Assembly: GCA_051967755.1 (NCBI GenBank)
Contig: JBQDYD010000005.1
Span: 62,001 to 126,000, forward strand
DNA from: UBA1672 sp051967755
GTDB lineage: Bacteria > Pseudomonadota > Alphaproteobacteria > Micavibrionales > Micavibrionaceae
Length of the DNA: 64,000 bases
Direction of reading: 5' to 3'
The stretch's first letter is position 1, and each line of letters opens with the position of its first letter. This document shows positions 35,129-43,896 of the stretch, one piece after another. Both the position numbers and the translations under genes were made by a program. The notes beneath the pieces were generated by a model. It saw only the letters and a program-made list of their open reading frames with translations, made no database searches and had not been told where the DNA came from.

Positions 35129-36148
35129 TTAAAAAACTTTTCCTGCATATATGTAGGCAACCAGCAGGCTTAATATGAATAAAAGATGCCCGACAACATT
35201 CATAACAATTGCTCTTTTCAGGTGATGTGCTTCGACTTGCGCACTCGCCCCGGCAGGCCCCACCCATGCCTTTTTAATGCTGCTACCTGATATATCCTGA
35301 ACAGGGCCACCAAGGCTCACCTCCAGCGGCCAAGCCAAGGCGGATAACACGACACCACCTTGCTCATATGGCACTTTATCCTTTACGCCCCACCACGACT
35401 TTATTGCAGGAATAAACCTTGCCGACGGCGCGATAGCCGCAGACGCAGTAAATAAAAAACCTGCAAAGAGAGAAGGAATCATCCCCATAAGTCGTTCCAG
35501 CACAAGAGACATGTTTCCAAACCCTTTAGAAAATCCGGATTTTCCGTACCTCCACGCGCAAAAAGATAGGGTGCTGTATATCAACAAAAAGGGAATCCCC
35601 CCCACCAGATACCAAAATGACGGTGCGACAAGCCCTTTATCAAAACTAATCGCTGAATAGCTCAAGCCAACTCTGGTTATTCCGTAATCATCGGTGGTAT
35701 TCAGATCCACCCGCGAAGAGCGAGACAAGCCGAAATAGCCCCCCTTCGCCTTCCCGTCTTGCGTTAAGGCAAAATATAATTTCAAAACCATGTACCAAAC
35801 ACTACCGGAGGTAAGGCATAAGGAAATAATCAAGACCTCTAAATATGAACTTTGCTCCGTGTACATCACAACCAGACGACCAAACAAAAGTATCAAAAAC
35901 AACAAAACTGAACAAAACAAGAAACCCCTGAAAAACAGGTCTGCTGCCTTTCTGTTTTTTCTGTCTATACGATCGCCGATACCGCCGAATGCCTTATCCA
36001 TAACCGCCCAAAAGAATGGGTTAGCATTACCGGACAAAGGCCCTGTAATCATCCCCACAACCACGGTCAGTAAAATTGCAGCCACCAAATACGGTATACG
36101 ATCCGCATCCATAAGATACGCGTGTATGTCAGAAAACGTGAAGTTCAT
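35129..36148 (-). CDS. cobD: CobD/CbiB-type adenosylcobinamide-phosphate synthase
   Basis: Membrane enzyme of cobalamin synthesis that attaches the aminopropanol linker to adenosylcobyrate. The 339-residue protein has several hydrophobic helices and CbiB-like phrases: ASAAIAPSARF, ALAWPLEVSLGGP and a C-terminal VGPAGASAQVEAHHLKRA. Length fits. The N-terminal part is more diverged than usual. No other cobalamin gene is in the window, so the assignment and pathway are less certain than the family. Confidence 0.65.
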   Translation of the reverse strand: MNFTFSDIHAYLMDADRIPYLVAAILLTVVVGMITGPLSGNANPFFWAVMDKAFGGIGDRIDRKNRKAADLFFRGFLFCSVLLFLILLFGRLVVMYTEQSSYLEVLIISLCLTSGSVWYMVLKLYFALTQDGKAKGGYFGLSRSSRVDLNTTDDYGITRVGLSYSAISFDKGLVAPSFWYLVGGIPFLLIYSTLSFCAWRYGKSGFSKGFGNMSLVLERLMGMIPSLFAGFLFTASAAIAPSARFIPAIKSWWGVKDKVPYEQGGVVLSALAWPLEVSLGGPVQDISGSSIKKAWVGPAGASAQVEAHHLKRAIVMNVVGHLLFILSLLVAYIYAGKVF

Positions 36149-36168
36149 AGGCCAATTAAAATTTTGAT

Positions 36169-36324
36169 TTATTTATCCAGCCTACAGCGTATATTAATTC
36201 TACCTGCTCTATCAACGGCAATAATTACTAAGTCGTTGAAGTCAATGCCTGCGTACTGTATATTAGAATTGTGCGGCGCAAACAAAGCCACTTCTGCCGT
36301 TTCTAATGTTTTTAACGACGACAT
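36169..36324 (-). CDS. Possible small protein between cobD and phaZ
   Basis: 51 residues from ATG 36324 (a longer reading starts at 36354 and overlaps phaZ). The sequence looks protein-like: a helical start, then strand pairs (DLVIIAVDRAGRINIRCRL). No ribosome binding site is seen and no family recognised. It fills the 189-base gap between divergent cobD and phaZ. Could be chance. Confidence 0.3.
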   Translation of the reverse strand: MSSLKTLETAEVALFAPHNSNIQYAGIDFNDLVIIAVDRAGRINIRCRLDK

Positions 36325-36336
36325 GTTAGGAATACC

Positions 36337-37917
36337 ATGCTTTATCACCTTCATGAATTACAACACGCTCTTATGACACCTGTACGTATTCAGGCAGAAC
36401 TTACACGTAGTGTTTTTCAAAACCCGTTTAATCCGCTTTCATACACCCCTGCAGGACGCACAATTGGCGCCACGGCAGAGATGACCGCACGCATGACCCG
36501 TCGCTTCGGCAGACCTGAATTCGGCCTGCATGAAACTGTTATTGACGGCAAAAAGGTGGATATTGAAGAGAACATCATCGTACAAAAACCGTTTTGCTCT
36601 CTGTTAAACTTTAAACGCAGAACAAAACGTAATGACCCTCAGGTGCTTGTCGTCGCGCCAATGTCCGGCCATTATGCAACCCTTCTTCGCGGCACAGTCG
36701 AGGCGCTGTTACCGCACCATAATGTATACATTACAGATTGGGAAGATGCCCGTCAGGTGCCCATGTCACACGGCAGCTTTAACTTTGATGATTACATCAC
36801 ATACCTTAGAGAGTTCCTAAGCCTGCTCGGCCCTGACACGCACCTTATTGCCGTTTGTCAGCCTGCTGTGCCTGTATTGGCCGCAGTATCATTGATGGCC
36901 ACAGAGAATGATCCGAATCAGCCCCTTAGCATGACCTTAATGGGCGGGCCGATTGACACGCGCGTCTCTAAAACCGAGGTTACAGAGCTTGCAGAAACAA
37001 GACCTCTAAAATGGTTTGAAAACACAGTTTTATATAACGTGCCGTTCTACTACCCCGGCGCGCACAGACGCGTTTACCCCGGCTTCCTTCAGCTTTCAGG
37101 CTTTATGTCCATGAATTTGGACACCCATGTCGGCTCTCATTTAAAATTCTTCCAATACCTTGTTACAGGGGACGGGGAATCAAGTGAAAGACACAGAAAG
37201 TTTTATAATGAGTATTTGTCTGTCATGGATATGCCTGCAGAATTTTATCTGGGTACAATTGCAGAAGTGTTTCAGAAACATTCATTGCCGCGCGGTAAGA
37301 TGAAATGGCGCGATCCTTATAACAACAAGCTTATTGATGTTCGCCCGCAAGACATACAACACACCGCGCTAATGACGATTGAGGGTGAGTTAGATGACAT
37401 TTCAGCACGCGGTCAAACAACAGCAGCGCACGAATTATGCTACTCACTTCCACAAAAGAAACAGTATCACCACTTCCAGTTAGGCTGTGGTCACTATGGT
37501 ATCTTTAACGGACGCAGATGGCGTGAACAAATCATGCCGCGTATACGTAATTTCATTCGAAAGATGGATAAAGGCAAAGACCCCGTTCCCGAAATTGATT
37601 TAAAACGCATTCCTGATCTGGAGCCTGAACGCTTTGACCATGATAAACATGGAATTATCGCCATTCGCAGATGGTTAAAAGAGCACCAGCCGGAAAGTTA
37701 TAAGAGTGTGGCGCGCCCAATCCCAAGAGATGAAATAGAAAAGAATTCAAAACTGGATGATAAGCCAAGACAGAAAATTCAGGCTTTGCTTGTCGAAAAA
37801 CAAGAGGCGAAACCAACAAAGCAAAAGAAAAAACCAACTAAGAAAAAAGCCCCCGCAAAAAAGAATCCCACAAAAACGACGTCCAAGACATCGAAAGCTA
37901 AAGCTAAAAAATCTTAG
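36337..37917 (+). CDS. phaZ: Intracellular poly(3-hydroxybutyrate) depolymerase, lysine-rich tail
   Basis: Degrades stored PHB granules. The 526-residue protein starts MLYHLHELQHA, as in the family, and has the catalytic cysteine Cys174 in AVCQPAVP (the cysteine type of lipase box of PhaZ1), an aspartate in EGELDDISARGQT, and a histidine in GCGHYGIF. Residues from about 484 form a tail of more than 40 residues dominated by lysine, threonine and alanine with PTKKKAPAKK repeats, like histone H1 or the PAKKA motifs of granule-DNA tethers. AGGAATACC precedes the ATG. Confidence 0.93.
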   Translation: MLYHLHELQHALMTPVRIQAELTRSVFQNPFNPLSYTPAGRTIGATAEMTARMTRRFGRPEFGLHETVIDGKKVDIEENIIVQKPFCSLLNFKRRTKRNDPQVLVVAPMSGHYATLLRGTVEALLPHHNVYITDWEDARQVPMSHGSFNFDDYITYLREFLSLLGPDTHLIAVCQPAVPVLAAVSLMATENDPNQPLSMTLMGGPIDTRVSKTEVTELAETRPLKWFENTVLYNVPFYYPGAHRRVYPGFLQLSGFMSMNLDTHVGSHLKFFQYLVTGDGESSERHRKFYNEYLSVMDMPAEFYLGTIAEVFQKHSLPRGKMKWRDPYNNKLIDVRPQDIQHTALMTIEGELDDISARGQTTAAHELCYSLPQKKQYHHFQLGCGHYGIFNGRRWREQIMPRIRNFIRKMDKGKDPVPEIDLKRIPDLEPERFDHDKHGIIAIRRWLKEHQPESYKSVARPIPRDEIEKNSKLDDKPRQKIQALLVEKQEAKPTKQKKKPTKKKAPAKKNPTKTTSKTSKAKAKKS

Positions 37918-37938
37918 TTCGGTTATACTGACCTCAGT

Positions 37939-38622
37939 ATGATTAAAGATCTGGTTCAGGTAAAACGAAGTAAAAAAGCCAAGCGTGTTGCGCTTCGGCT
38001 TGATCCTGTTGAGCGTGTTATCAATTTGGTTGTTCCGCAAAGAATGTCACTAGAAAAGGCATATTTCTTTGCGATGGAGCATGAACAATGGGTTAGAAGC
38101 ACATTAGAAAGTCTTCCCCCGCCTATTCCATTTACTGACGGAACAATCCTGCCTGTATTCGGTGATACGTTGACGCTTGATATTCGCTTAGATGAAACCC
38201 TAAAGCGAACCACCACAAAACTGCACGGGGATATCCTTAAGGTTCGTACATACCAAACAGACCCCACAAACCGTATTACGACATATCTAAAAAAGATTGC
38301 TCATGCCGGCTTATCAGACCTAGCTTCGGACAAAGCTGAACAAATAAGCAAAACCATTAAGAATGTCAGTGTCAGAGATACCAAGAGTCGTTGGGGTAGC
38401 TGCTCTCAAGACGGTAACATCTCTTTTTCATGGCGGTTAATGTTCGCCCCGTATCATGCGATTGATTACGTCGTCGCACATGAGGTTGCACATATGATTC
38501 ATATGGATCACAGCAAATCATTCTGGAATGTTTGCGAGGCACTTTCCTGTGACTATAAAGAAGGTAAAAGATGGATGAAAATGCATGGCAATGAGCTGAT
38601 GCGATATGGTGCACCGCTCTAA
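37939..38622 (+). CDS. YgjP-type (DUF45) metal-dependent protease
   Basis: 227 residues. The C-terminal half (about 140-227) holds the zinc motif HEVAHMIHMDHS (His181, Glu182, His185, His191) after RWGSCSQDGNISFSWRL, the standard YgjP/M48-like pattern. Function in bacteria is not well known; members associate with stress and restriction contexts. Lies 21 bases after phaZ and converges with ruvX, overlapping by 4 bases. Confidence 0.88.
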   Translation: MIKDLVQVKRSKKAKRVALRLDPVERVINLVVPQRMSLEKAYFFAMEHEQWVRSTLESLPPPIPFTDGTILPVFGDTLTLDIRLDETLKRTTTKLHGDILKVRTYQTDPTNRITTYLKKIAHAGLSDLASDKAEQISKTIKNVSVRDTKSRWGSCSQDGNISFSWRLMFAPYHAIDYVVAHEVAHMIHMDHSKSFWNVCEALSCDYKEGKRWMKMHGNELMRYGAPL

Positions 38623-39119
38623 GATTTATGATCCTGAATATAATCCAGCGCGCCCTGCAAAATGAATTGAGCCGCCAATTTATCAATAATCCCTTTTTCC
38701 TTAGCACGCCTTTTTGACATATCCACCGCTTCATCCACAAAGTTTTCCACAGTCGCTGTGGATAAACGTTCATCCCATAGTGCAATCCAAGGGCTGTCAC
38801 CAACAATCAGGTCAGGGCTTAGTTGACGTTCAAACTCCATCGCAAAGTCACGTACAGACTGGCATTTCCGCCCTTCACTTCCATCCATATTAATCGGATA
38901 GCCAACAACATATCCGCCGACATCAAACTCCCGTATCACTTTTTCAACGGCTTTTATGTCTTTAGAGAATTTCTTACGCTGAATTGTCATATGTGGTGTT
39001 GCCACATGGTGGGTTCCCTCGCATAGGGCAATGCCAATCATCTTGGTGCCGACATCAAGCCCCATTAAATGTCTTCCAATCGGGCGTTGATTTATTATAT
39101 TTTCAAGTTTATCAATCAT
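38619..39119 (-). CDS. ruvX: Putative pre-16S rRNA nuclease RuvX/YqgF
   Basis: RNase H-like fold protein needed for final maturation of 16S rRNA 5' end in E. coli. 166 residues: GLDVGTKMIGIALCE near the N-terminus, VVGYPINMDGSEG in the middle, and DERLSTATVENF. ATG 39119 (GAGG 6 bases before) is preferred over GTG 39134. Divergent from gatC. Confidence 0.92.
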   Translation of the reverse strand: MIDKLENIINQRPIGRHLMGLDVGTKMIGIALCEGTHHVATPHMTIQRKKFSKDIKAVEKVIREFDVGGYVVGYPINMDGSEGRKCQSVRDFAMEFERQLSPDLIVGDSPWIALWDERLSTATVENFVDEAVDMSKRRAKEKGIIDKLAAQFILQGALDYIQDHKS

Positions 39120-39188
39120 GTTAACCTCTTGCACCTTATACAGCGTGGTGCTAGAAAATCCAAAGCATTAAAGGTAAAGGGTGTAAGA

Positions 39189-39476
39189 ATGTCACTGGAT
39201 AAAGAAACAGTTAGAAAAGTCTCCTCTCTGGCGAAAATACGCATGAACGATGAAGAGCTTGAAAAGATGGCCCCACAGCTGTCTAAGATTATCGGCTTTG
39301 TTGAACAGTTAAATGAGGTTAACACAGATAATGTTGAGCCCCTGGCCAGTGTTGTCGATATCACGTTAGACCTTCGCGAAGATCAGATCACAGACGGTGA
39401 TTGCGTAGATAAGGTTTTGGCAAACGCCCCTGAAAGTACCCAAGGATATTTCGTGGTTCCGAAGGTGGTTGAATAA
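39189..39476 (+). CDS. gatC: Aspartyl/glutamyl-tRNA amidotransferase subunit C
   Basis: 95-residue belt subunit that wraps GatA and GatB in the amidotransferase. Shows VRKVSSLAKIRMNDEEL and the conserved VEPLASVVD and DQITDGD patterns. ATG 39189 is chosen because AAGGTAAAGGG lies upstream and the length is right; the frame is open to 39069. The next gene starts 3 bases after its stop. Confidence 0.93.
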   Translation: MSLDKETVRKVSSLAKIRMNDEELEKMAPQLSKIIGFVEQLNEVNTDNVEPLASVVDITLDLREDQITDGDCVDKVLANAPESTQGYFVVPKVVE

Positions 39477-39479
39477 AAT

Positions 39480-39725
39480 ATGAACACACAATCAGACAGC
39501 ATTCAAAAAAGACAAAAGCAAGGCTTCGTGATGAGAGCCATCTTAATGTCCGGGGTTGCTCTTATGATTGTCGGGCTCTATGGCCTGTTACAACCCGCTG
39601 ATCTAATTGACACGACGGGTATGGACGAAGAAAATGCGCAGATATTATCCCTTGCGCTTATTACAGTAGGTTTAGGTGACATCGTCGCCGTAATATTTTT
39701 ATCGAGGTTAAAAGAAAAAACATGA
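39480..39725 (+). CDS. Small two-helix membrane protein between gatC and gatA
   Basis: 81 residues with two hydrophobic helices (about 18-38 and 55-76) joined by a short polar loop (DLIDTTGMDEENAQ). No family recognised. It starts 3 bases after gatC and overlaps gatA by ATGA, so it is translated in step with the amidotransferase. A membrane protein in a cytosolic complex operon is unusual. Confidence 0.7.
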   Translation: MNTQSDSIQKRQKQGFVMRAILMSGVALMIVGLYGLLQPADLIDTTGMDEENAQILSLALITVGLGDIVAVIFLSRLKEKT

Positions 39726-41212
39726 CAGATTTAACAAACCTGACCATTGCAGAGGCCCTTTCCGGTTTAAAAAATAAAGATTATACATCTGTTGAACTGA
39801 CGCAGGCACACATAGATATGATGGGTGCGCATAAAAACCTGAATGCGTTTATCACTGAAACCCCTGAACAAGCGCTTGAGCAGGCCGCAAAATCAGATGA
39901 ACGCCGCGCATCAGGCGATGCAGGTATTCTGGAAGGGATTCCGCTTGGTATCAAAGACTTGTTTTGCACACACGATGTTCAAACAACCGCCGCCAGCCGC
40001 ATATTAAAAGGTTTTAAGCCACAATATGAATCAACGGTTACGCAAAACTTGCTCGATAACGGCTCCATCTTTTTGGGCAAGACGAATCTAGATGAATTCG
40101 CCATGGGTTCTTCGAATACGACCAGTCATTACGGTAACGTGATAAACCCATGGAAAGCCGATGGTGATAATTCCGACCTTGTCCCCGGCGGCTCTTCCGG
40201 TGGTTCTGCCGCGGCTGTGGCGGCGCGTCTATGCATGGGCGCAACAGGAACAGACACAGGTGGCTCTATCCGTCAGCCAGCAGCCTTCTGCGGTATCACA
40301 GGTATTAAACCAACATATGGACGCTGCTCTCGTTGGGGGGTTGTTGCCTTTGCTTCTTCGCTTGACCAAGCAGGTACCTTTGCCCGCACCGTCGAAGATA
40401 ACGCCTTGATGCTTCAGGCGATGGCAGGGCATGATCCGAAAGACAGCACATCCGCAAAGATGGCCGTTCCTGATTTTGCAGCCGCGATCGATGGTGACAT
40501 TAAAGGCAAAACAATTGGTATTCCGAAAGAATACCGCGTCGACGGTATGCCGGAGGAAATCTCAAAACTTTGGGAACAAGGTATTGAATGGCTACATAGT
40601 GCAGGCGCAAAAACTGTCGAGGTCAGCTTGCCGCACACGCATTATGCACTTGCAACATATTACATTATCGCCCCTGCAGAGGCATCATCAAACCTTGCGC
40701 GCTATGATGGTGTGAAGTTCGGACACAGAGCCGAAGGTGGCGATGATTTGCAAGATATGTATGAGCTAACACGTGCAGAAGGATTTGGTGAGGAAGTAAA
40801 ACGCCGTATTATGATTGGTACATACTCCCTATCATCGGGCTATTACGATGCTTATTACATCAAAGCACAAAAAGTACGCCGCCTTATTTCTGAGGACTTT
40901 TTGAATGCGTTTAAACAATGTGATGCGCTTCTCACCCCGACTGCACCATCTGCAGCCTTTAAAATCGGTGAAAATGAAGATGATCCGATAAAAATGTACC
41001 TGAATGATGTCTTTACGGTTCCGGCATCCCTTGCCGGCCTTCCTGGCATTTCTATTCCGGCAGGATTAGACAGCAATGGCCTGCCTCTTGGCTTACAGGT
41101 CATAACACGCCCATGGGATGAAGAAATGGCATTTAGAGTTGCAGGTGTTATAGAAAATCTGGCACAATTTAGTGGTGTACCACAAACAATCTTCAAGGAT
41201 GCCGCTGAATGA
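39722..41212 (+). CDS. gatA: Aspartyl/glutamyl-tRNA amidotransferase subunit A
   Basis: Amidase subunit that hydrolyses glutamine to supply ammonia for correcting Glu-tRNA(Gln) or Asp-tRNA(Asn). The Ser-cisSer-Lys triad is complete: Lys78 (GIKDLF), Ser158 (PGGSSGGS) and Ser182 (TDTGGSIRQP). 496 residues, normal. Overlaps its neighbours by ATGA at both ends. Confidence 0.97.
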   Translation: MTDLTNLTIAEALSGLKNKDYTSVELTQAHIDMMGAHKNLNAFITETPEQALEQAAKSDERRASGDAGILEGIPLGIKDLFCTHDVQTTAASRILKGFKPQYESTVTQNLLDNGSIFLGKTNLDEFAMGSSNTTSHYGNVINPWKADGDNSDLVPGGSSGGSAAAVAARLCMGATGTDTGGSIRQPAAFCGITGIKPTYGRCSRWGVVAFASSLDQAGTFARTVEDNALMLQAMAGHDPKDSTSAKMAVPDFAAAIDGDIKGKTIGIPKEYRVDGMPEEISKLWEQGIEWLHSAGAKTVEVSLPHTHYALATYYIIAPAEASSNLARYDGVKFGHRAEGGDDLQDMYELTRAEGFGEEVKRRIMIGTYSLSSGYYDAYYIKAQKVRRLISEDFLNAFKQCDALLTPTAPSAAFKIGENEDDPIKMYLNDVFTVPASLAGLPGISIPAGLDSNGLPLGLQVITRPWDEEMAFRVAGVIENLAQFSGVPQTIFKDAAE

Positions 41213-41862
41213 AACACCTCAATGTCCTAGCACTTTTCGTTATCACTTTATGTGGCTTTGCATACATAAGCGCGGTGGCTCATGCCCAAAGTGCCAGTGA
41301 TGACGACGTAAAACCACTAGGTGAAATCCTGAACCCGCGTGTCGATGATGACCCGCAGAATGTTCAAGATTCAAAAAATATGGCTAAGGCATTTTACAAA
41401 AAATGCATGGGGACACGTAGTCTGGCATTTTCTAACGAAGAAAAAGACATGATGTGTGCGTGTACTGCGGCAAACCTCGATACCGTAATCACCCCTAAGG
41501 AATATCAGTCTATAAACTCTGACAGCGTTAGAGGGCGTGACGTACGCGGTAAAATTATTGCTTATTCTTACCTTGAATGCGTCGACTACATTATCGAAAG
41601 CAAATTAAAAGCAGACTGCATGGTTTCTCCGATTATCAATGAAATAGTTAGAGGAAAATCACAAATTTGCACATGTTCCGCAGAAAAATATAACGACATC
41701 ATTAAAAAGAATACGTCTTATATAATTATGGATGCCTTAAAACATGATCCTATGACTTTAAACCCGTTCGAACATTATTTCACAACAACCAATCACGGGG
41801 ATAATCTGGATAATTATATCAGGCACTGCAAAACAAAAATGCTTTACGAAAAACACAACTAA
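41209..41862 (+). CDS. Exported eight-cysteine protein, copy in gat operon
   Basis: 217 residues. A signal peptide with cleavage likely after AHA (residue 26) directs it to the periplasm. The mature part has eight cysteines at 66, 83, 85, 124, 137, 154, 156 and 207: two C..CxC..C units. The steps 124-137 and 137-154-156 equal those of the suf-operon protein (83-96, 96-113-115) exactly. Not a family I know. It overlaps gatA by ATGA and lies 23 bases before gatB, so it is expressed with the amidotransferase. Confidence 0.75.
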   Translation: MKHLNVLALFVITLCGFAYISAVAHAQSASDDDVKPLGEILNPRVDDDPQNVQDSKNMAKAFYKKCMGTRSLAFSNEEKDMMCACTAANLDTVITPKEYQSINSDSVRGRDVRGKIIAYSYLECVDYIIESKLKADCMVSPIINEIVRGKSQICTCSAEKYNDIIKKNTSYIIMDALKHDPMTLNPFEHYFTTTNHGDNLDNYIRHCKTKMLYEKHN

Positions 41863-41885
41863 ACACACATCAGGAAAAAATAGAT

Positions 41886-43334
41886 ATGTCACAAATGATT
41901 GAAGGTGAAACCGGATCGTGGGAAATCGTTATTGGTATGGAAATCCATGCTCAGATAATCGCCAATTCAAAACTATTTTCCGGCGCTCCGACTGCCTTTG
42001 GCGCAGCGCCAAATACACAGGTGTCTTTGGTTGATGCCGCGATGCCCGGTATGCTGCCTGTTCTCAATGAAAAATGTGTTGAGCAAGCCATCCGTACAGG
42101 TTTGGGTTTGAATGCCCAAATAAACACGCATTCTGTCTTTGCACGTAAGAATTACTTCTACCCTGACCTACCCCAAGGATATCAAATCTCTCAATATGAT
42201 CAGCCTATCGTTGGCGAAGGCTCTATTGAGATTGACCTACCGGACGGCAGTGTAAAGAACATTGGCATTACACGCCTACACCTAGAACAAGATGCAGGTA
42301 AGTCTGTTCATGATCAGCACCCGAAGAAGTCATATGTCGACTTAAACCGTTCGGGCTGTGCCCTGATGGAAATCGTATCTGAGCCCGACATCAGGGGCCC
42401 TGAAGAAGCCGCAGCTTATATCTCAAAAATACGTATGATCCTTCGCTACCTAGAGACATGTGACGGTAATATGGATGAGGGCTCTATGCGCGCTGATGTT
42501 AACGTGTCTGTACGTAAACCAGGCGATGAGCTTGGCACACGCGCAGAGGTTAAAAACGTAAACTCAGTCAAAGCCGTTCAGCAAGCAATTGAATATGAGG
42601 CAACACGTCAGGTTGAATTACTTGAAAATGGTGGTGAGGTTGATCAGGAAACCCGTCTGTGGGATCCCGTGAAAATGGAAACACGCTCAATGCGTTCCAA
42701 AGAAGAAGCGCATGATTATCGCTATTTCCCTGACCCTGACCTGTTACCTCTGGACTTTGCACAGAGTTGGGTAGAAGAGATAAAAGAAACGCTTCCTGAG
42801 CTGCCTGATGAAAAGAAACACCGTTTCATGAATGAATTCGGGCTAAACGCTTATGACGCCAGTGTTTTGATTGCAGAGCGTGAGCGTGCAAACTATTACG
42901 AAACAGTGGCCGAAGGTCGTGACGCAAAATTGGCGGCAAACTGGGTTATCAATGAATTGCTTGGTATCTTGAACAAGAATGAAAAATCACTATCAGAAAG
43001 CCCCATCTCTGCAGAACAACTTGGCGGGCTGATTGCACTCATCTCAGATGAGACAATTTCAGGAAAAATCGCCAAAGATGTTTTTGCCGAAATGTTCACC
43101 AGCGGTAAAAATGCAGACGTGATCGTCGAAGAAAAAGGTCTGAAGCAGGTCACAGACACAGGCGCGATCGAAGCACTGATCGATGAAGTTATTGCTGAAA
43201 ACCCGGATAACGTCGAAGCATATCGCGGCGGTAAAGATAAACTATTTGGTTTCTTTGTTGGTCAGGTCATGAAAAAATCACAAGGCAAGGCCAACCCCGC
43301 AGCGGTCAATAAGCTATTGAAGGAAAAGCTATAA
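41886..43334 (+). CDS. gatB: Aspartyl/glutamyl-tRNA amidotransferase subunit B
   Basis: Binds the misacylated tRNA and phosphorylates and amidates its acyl group. The 482-residue protein begins with WEIVIGMEIHAQI, contains FARKNYFYPDLPQGYQISQYD and DLNRSGCALMEIVSEPD, and ends in the YqeY-like tail (NPAAVNKLLKEKL). Start follows AGGAAAAAATAGAT. Its stop overlaps the start of the next gene by one base (TAATG). Confidence 0.97.
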   Translation: MSQMIEGETGSWEIVIGMEIHAQIIANSKLFSGAPTAFGAAPNTQVSLVDAAMPGMLPVLNEKCVEQAIRTGLGLNAQINTHSVFARKNYFYPDLPQGYQISQYDQPIVGEGSIEIDLPDGSVKNIGITRLHLEQDAGKSVHDQHPKKSYVDLNRSGCALMEIVSEPDIRGPEEAAAYISKIRMILRYLETCDGNMDEGSMRADVNVSVRKPGDELGTRAEVKNVNSVKAVQQAIEYEATRQVELLENGGEVDQETRLWDPVKMETRSMRSKEEAHDYRYFPDPDLLPLDFAQSWVEEIKETLPELPDEKKHRFMNEFGLNAYDASVLIAERERANYYETVAEGRDAKLAANWVINELLGILNKNEKSLSESPISAEQLGGLIALISDETISGKIAKDVFAEMFTSGKNADVIVEEKGLKQVTDTGAIEALIDEVIAENPDNVEAYRGGKDKLFGFFVGQVMKKSQGKANPAAVNKLLKEKL

Positions 43335-43864
43335 TGATATTCTCGCAACGCACTAAACGCACTCTTTTAAAAGCGCTATGCGTTGCGGCCTTATTCATTC
43401 CAACAAAAGCACAAGCGAATGATTCTGACACTCGCCCTCCGCTGAAAAACATCACACTTGAGGCGAGTATGAAAACTATGGAAGCAATTGCCATAGGCAT
43501 TAAAGGCGACCATAAACAAGAGGAAATCCTTCTAAACGAAGCCTTGGAAATCTATAATAAAGGATTGGATAAGGAGCCCGAAAACCTTCATTTACTCAAG
43601 GGGCGTGGATTGGTTAAAGACCATATGGAGGAAGGGTCAGGCGATGATGATTTAAACAAAGTCATCGATATCGCAACCAAAAAAATTGAAGATGACCCGA
43701 AGCATGCTTATTCATATTATCATCGTGCAAGTGCGTACAGGTCATTAAAGAAATTTGATAAAGCCCGCGATGATTATAAAAAAGCAATAGAGTTACGGCC
43801 GGATAAAGAAAATTGGCCAATTGACCTTAAAGCTATGGAGCTTCAAGCCAAGCAAGCACAATAG
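43334..43864 (+). CDS. Exported TPR-repeat protein
   Basis: 176 residues with a signal segment (about 9-27, cleavage probably after AQA) and two to three tetratricopeptide repeats (LNEALEIYNKGLDKEPEN; YYHRASAYRSLKKFDKARDDYKKAIELRP). TPRs are protein contact surfaces; the partner is unknown. Translationally coupled to gatB through TAATG. Confidence 0.8.
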   Translation: MIFSQRTKRTLLKALCVAALFIPTKAQANDSDTRPPLKNITLEASMKTMEAIAIGIKGDHKQEEILLNEALEIYNKGLDKEPENLHLLKGRGLVKDHMEEGSGDDDLNKVIDIATKKIEDDPKHAYSYYHRASAYRSLKKFDKARDDYKKAIELRPDKENWPIDLKAMELQAKQAQ

Positions 43865-43896
43865 AATTCTACGTAGAAAAAACAAAGGCATGTGAC

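Noticed and set aside
36149..36336. Cobalamin riboswitch upstream of cobD
   Set aside because: No B12-box-like sequence and no long structured leader seen.
38372..38806. Minus-strand open frame of 144 codons
   Set aside because: Overlaps the YgjP-type gene and ruvX, both of which have clear motifs.
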